7,755 bases of DNA, taken from NCBI GenBank assembly GCA_021851465.1, contig JAJZDL010000137.1, forward strand, positions 1 to 7,755. Direction: 5' to 3'. The notes beneath the pieces were generated by a model. It was given only the letters and a program-made list of their open reading frames with translations, did not search any database and was not told the DNA's origin. The DNA is from Acidobacteriota bacterium. GTDB taxonomy: Bacteria; Acidobacteriota; Terriglobia; Terriglobales; Acidobacteriaceae. Below, piece by piece: positions 6,653 through 7,755 of the stretch; within the stretch, counting starts at the first letter, position 1, and the number at the start of each line of letters is the position of its first letter. The position numbers and the translations under genes were made by a program.

Positions 6653-7089
6653 CGTTTAATTTTGGAGGTGCGGAGGCACCAGAGCAACTCTTACCCTACA
6701 TCAACTGTAGATCCACAGTAAGTGACCAGGCAGGTTCCGTAACCGATCGGTCAACAGAGGACATCGAGGCGGTGCTGTATGACAGGCAGCGCGACGCAAG
6801 ACCTTGGCGGCTGAAACCGCAATGCATCGACCGCATACGACGCCTGCCCGAGGCGTGGACGATTCTTGTCCAACGCAAGACGAGCCTGAAGGCGTCTGCG
6901 CGGGCAAGCTGAAGATGTACGATCGGTGCGCCTGGAGCGGAGAAGTTGAGTCTGGCTGCGATCGAGGCATCTCTTGCGGCATCGGCGAGAGTGCGGTTCG
7001 TCGGTTGCGGGCGCACGGAGATCTGCGGCTGGGCGTAGCGCCTGCTCTGCCATCGCGAACTCCCGCTGCTTCGCTGCGCCGGTTTGCGT
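6653..7089. other. Gene-poor intergenic stretch upstream of the DUF5715 gene
   Basis: These 437 bases lie between the HAD stop and the DUF5715 start and should hold the DUF5715 promoter, but I see no good -35/-10 pair. The most suggestive minus-strand ORF is 6751-7053 (100 aa). Its ATG follows a GGGAG at 6-nt spacing and lies in the same frame as the HAD gene, 13 codons after its TGA. However, the peptide is Arg-rich with no recognisable fold, like a shadow frame. A GTG-started frame at 6696-7016 has a more natural composition but no ribosome-binding site. Two short palindromes are present: ACCGATCGGT at 6742-6751 and an imperfect CTGT-RGATCY-ACAG around 6706-6719. I treat the stretch as non-coding or decayed sequence. 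Confidence 0.4.
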
Positions 7090-7752
7090 TCAGGCCACCG
7101 GCGTAAACCGCAGCCCCAGACCGTCCGCCTCCGGCGTCACCTCGATCGCTTCAAGCGATCGCGCCAGCCACGTTGCCGCGCGCAGCTCCTCCGCCGGATG
7201 CGTCCCCAACACACCGAGCACGCGGCAACCTGCGGCCACGCCTGCGCCAACGCCGGAGGGCGCGTCCTCGACGACGATGCACTCGGCGGGCGTAAAGCCG
7301 AGCAGCTCTGCACCGCGCCGGTACGGCTCCGGGTCGGGCTTGCCATGGACCACCATGTCGCCGCTGATGAAGCGCGCCGGTACTGGCAGCCCGGCAGCCT
7401 CCAGCCGCCCAATCAGGAGCCGCCGTGTCGCCGAGGAGACCACCGCCCAACGCTCCGGCGGAAGCCGCGCCAGCAACGCCTTTACCCCCGGCAGAACGGC
7501 CAGGTCGGTCGTGTCTCCAATCTCCATCTCCTCGATAACATGCAGCCCCTCTGCCACCTGGGCCTCGTCGAGCTCCGGCTTCAAAAGTCGCACAATGTCC
7601 ACCGCTCGGATGCCGTGCGGAACCTGAAACTGCTCCGCATTGGGTACGCCGTACAACTTGCACCACCTCTGCCAGCAGCGCACCACCGAGCCGGTGGAGC
7701 TGATGAGTACGCCGTCCATATCGAAGAGCAGACCTCTGGTTCGGACTGCCAA
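7090..7752 (-). CDS. HAD-superfamily phosphatase (sugar-phosphatase/glycerol-3-phosphatase-like), start at window edge
   Basis: A cytoplasmic haloacid dehalogenase-type hydrolase of about 220 aa, expected to dephosphorylate a small phosphorylated metabolite with Mg2+. All four HAD motifs are visible. Motif I is DMDGV, with nucleophile Asp11 and acid/base Asp13. Motif II is Ser106 in VVSSAT. Motif III is Lys138 in HGKPDP. Motif IV is Glu162-Asp163 in VVEDAPSG. A helical cap lies between motifs I and II at about residues 18-85 and includes HGIRAVDIV, which resembles the HGR segment of sugar-phosphate and glycerol-phosphate phosphatases. The length is normal for this subgroup. The first possible start seen is a TTG at 7752, only three bases from the edge, and the frame stays open to 7755, so the true start may lie outside the window. 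The gene ends with TGA at 7090-7092. The family is certain; the substrate cannot be told from sequence. Confidence 0.9.
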   Translation of the reverse strand: MAVRTRGLLFDMDGVLISSTGSVVRCWQRWCKLYGVPNAEQFQVPHGIRAVDIVRLLKPELDEAQVAEGLHVIEEMEIGDTTDLAVLPGVKALLARLPPERWAVVSSATRRLLIGRLEAAGLPVPARFISGDMVVHGKPDPEPYRRGAELLGFTPAECIVVEDAPSGVGAGVAAGCRVLGVLGTHPAEELRAATWLARSLEAIEVTPEADGLGLRFTPVA

Positions 7753-7755
7753 CAG

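Overview
The window is GC-rich DNA, probably from an Acidobacteriota (Terriglobia/Acidobacteriaceae-type) chromosome. This is inferred from the gene content: a DUF5715-type M15-like protein, a secreted family-28 polygalacturonase, and a secreted zincin-like/IPT/Ig-like protein paired with a small exported protein. I recall similar combinations from soil acidobacteria, but no search was run. All five recognisable genes lie on the minus strand, so the layout is best read from right to left.

Right edge, 7090-7752: a HAD-family phosphatase whose start lies at or just beyond the window edge. Next comes a 437-base stretch with no convincing gene. At 5360-6652 is a secreted or membrane-anchored DUF5715 protein with a long basic disordered spacer and a C-terminal M15-like domain. 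The 417-base gap at 4943-5359 contains a clean 157-bp MITE-like element with 14-bp perfect terminal inverted repeats and 8-bp flanking direct repeats. It also contains the leader of the following gene, with a short palindrome. At 3656-4942 is a GH28 polygalacturonase with a signal peptide and all family motifs.

Left half: after 207 bases, a small secreted protein (2615-3448) is followed with a 14-nt overlap by a large secreted multi-domain protein (2628 down to the left edge). The large protein has a zincin-like N-terminal domain whose metal-binding motif is fully degenerate. After it come a Greek-key-like segment, a PPC-like segment, an IPT/TIG domain and Ig-like repeats. Its reading frame is broken at about 1552-1555 by what looks like a one-base deletion in a C run. 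Beyond the break the frame is open for 518 codons to the window edge.

Four of the five proteins are exported. The polygalacturonase should attack pectin outside the cytoplasm. The overlapping pair is probably co-translated and looks like an uncharacterised cell-surface or secreted module. The HAD protein is cytoplasmic and has no evident link to the others. I saw no tRNA, rRNA, CRISPR array or convincing intrinsic terminator.
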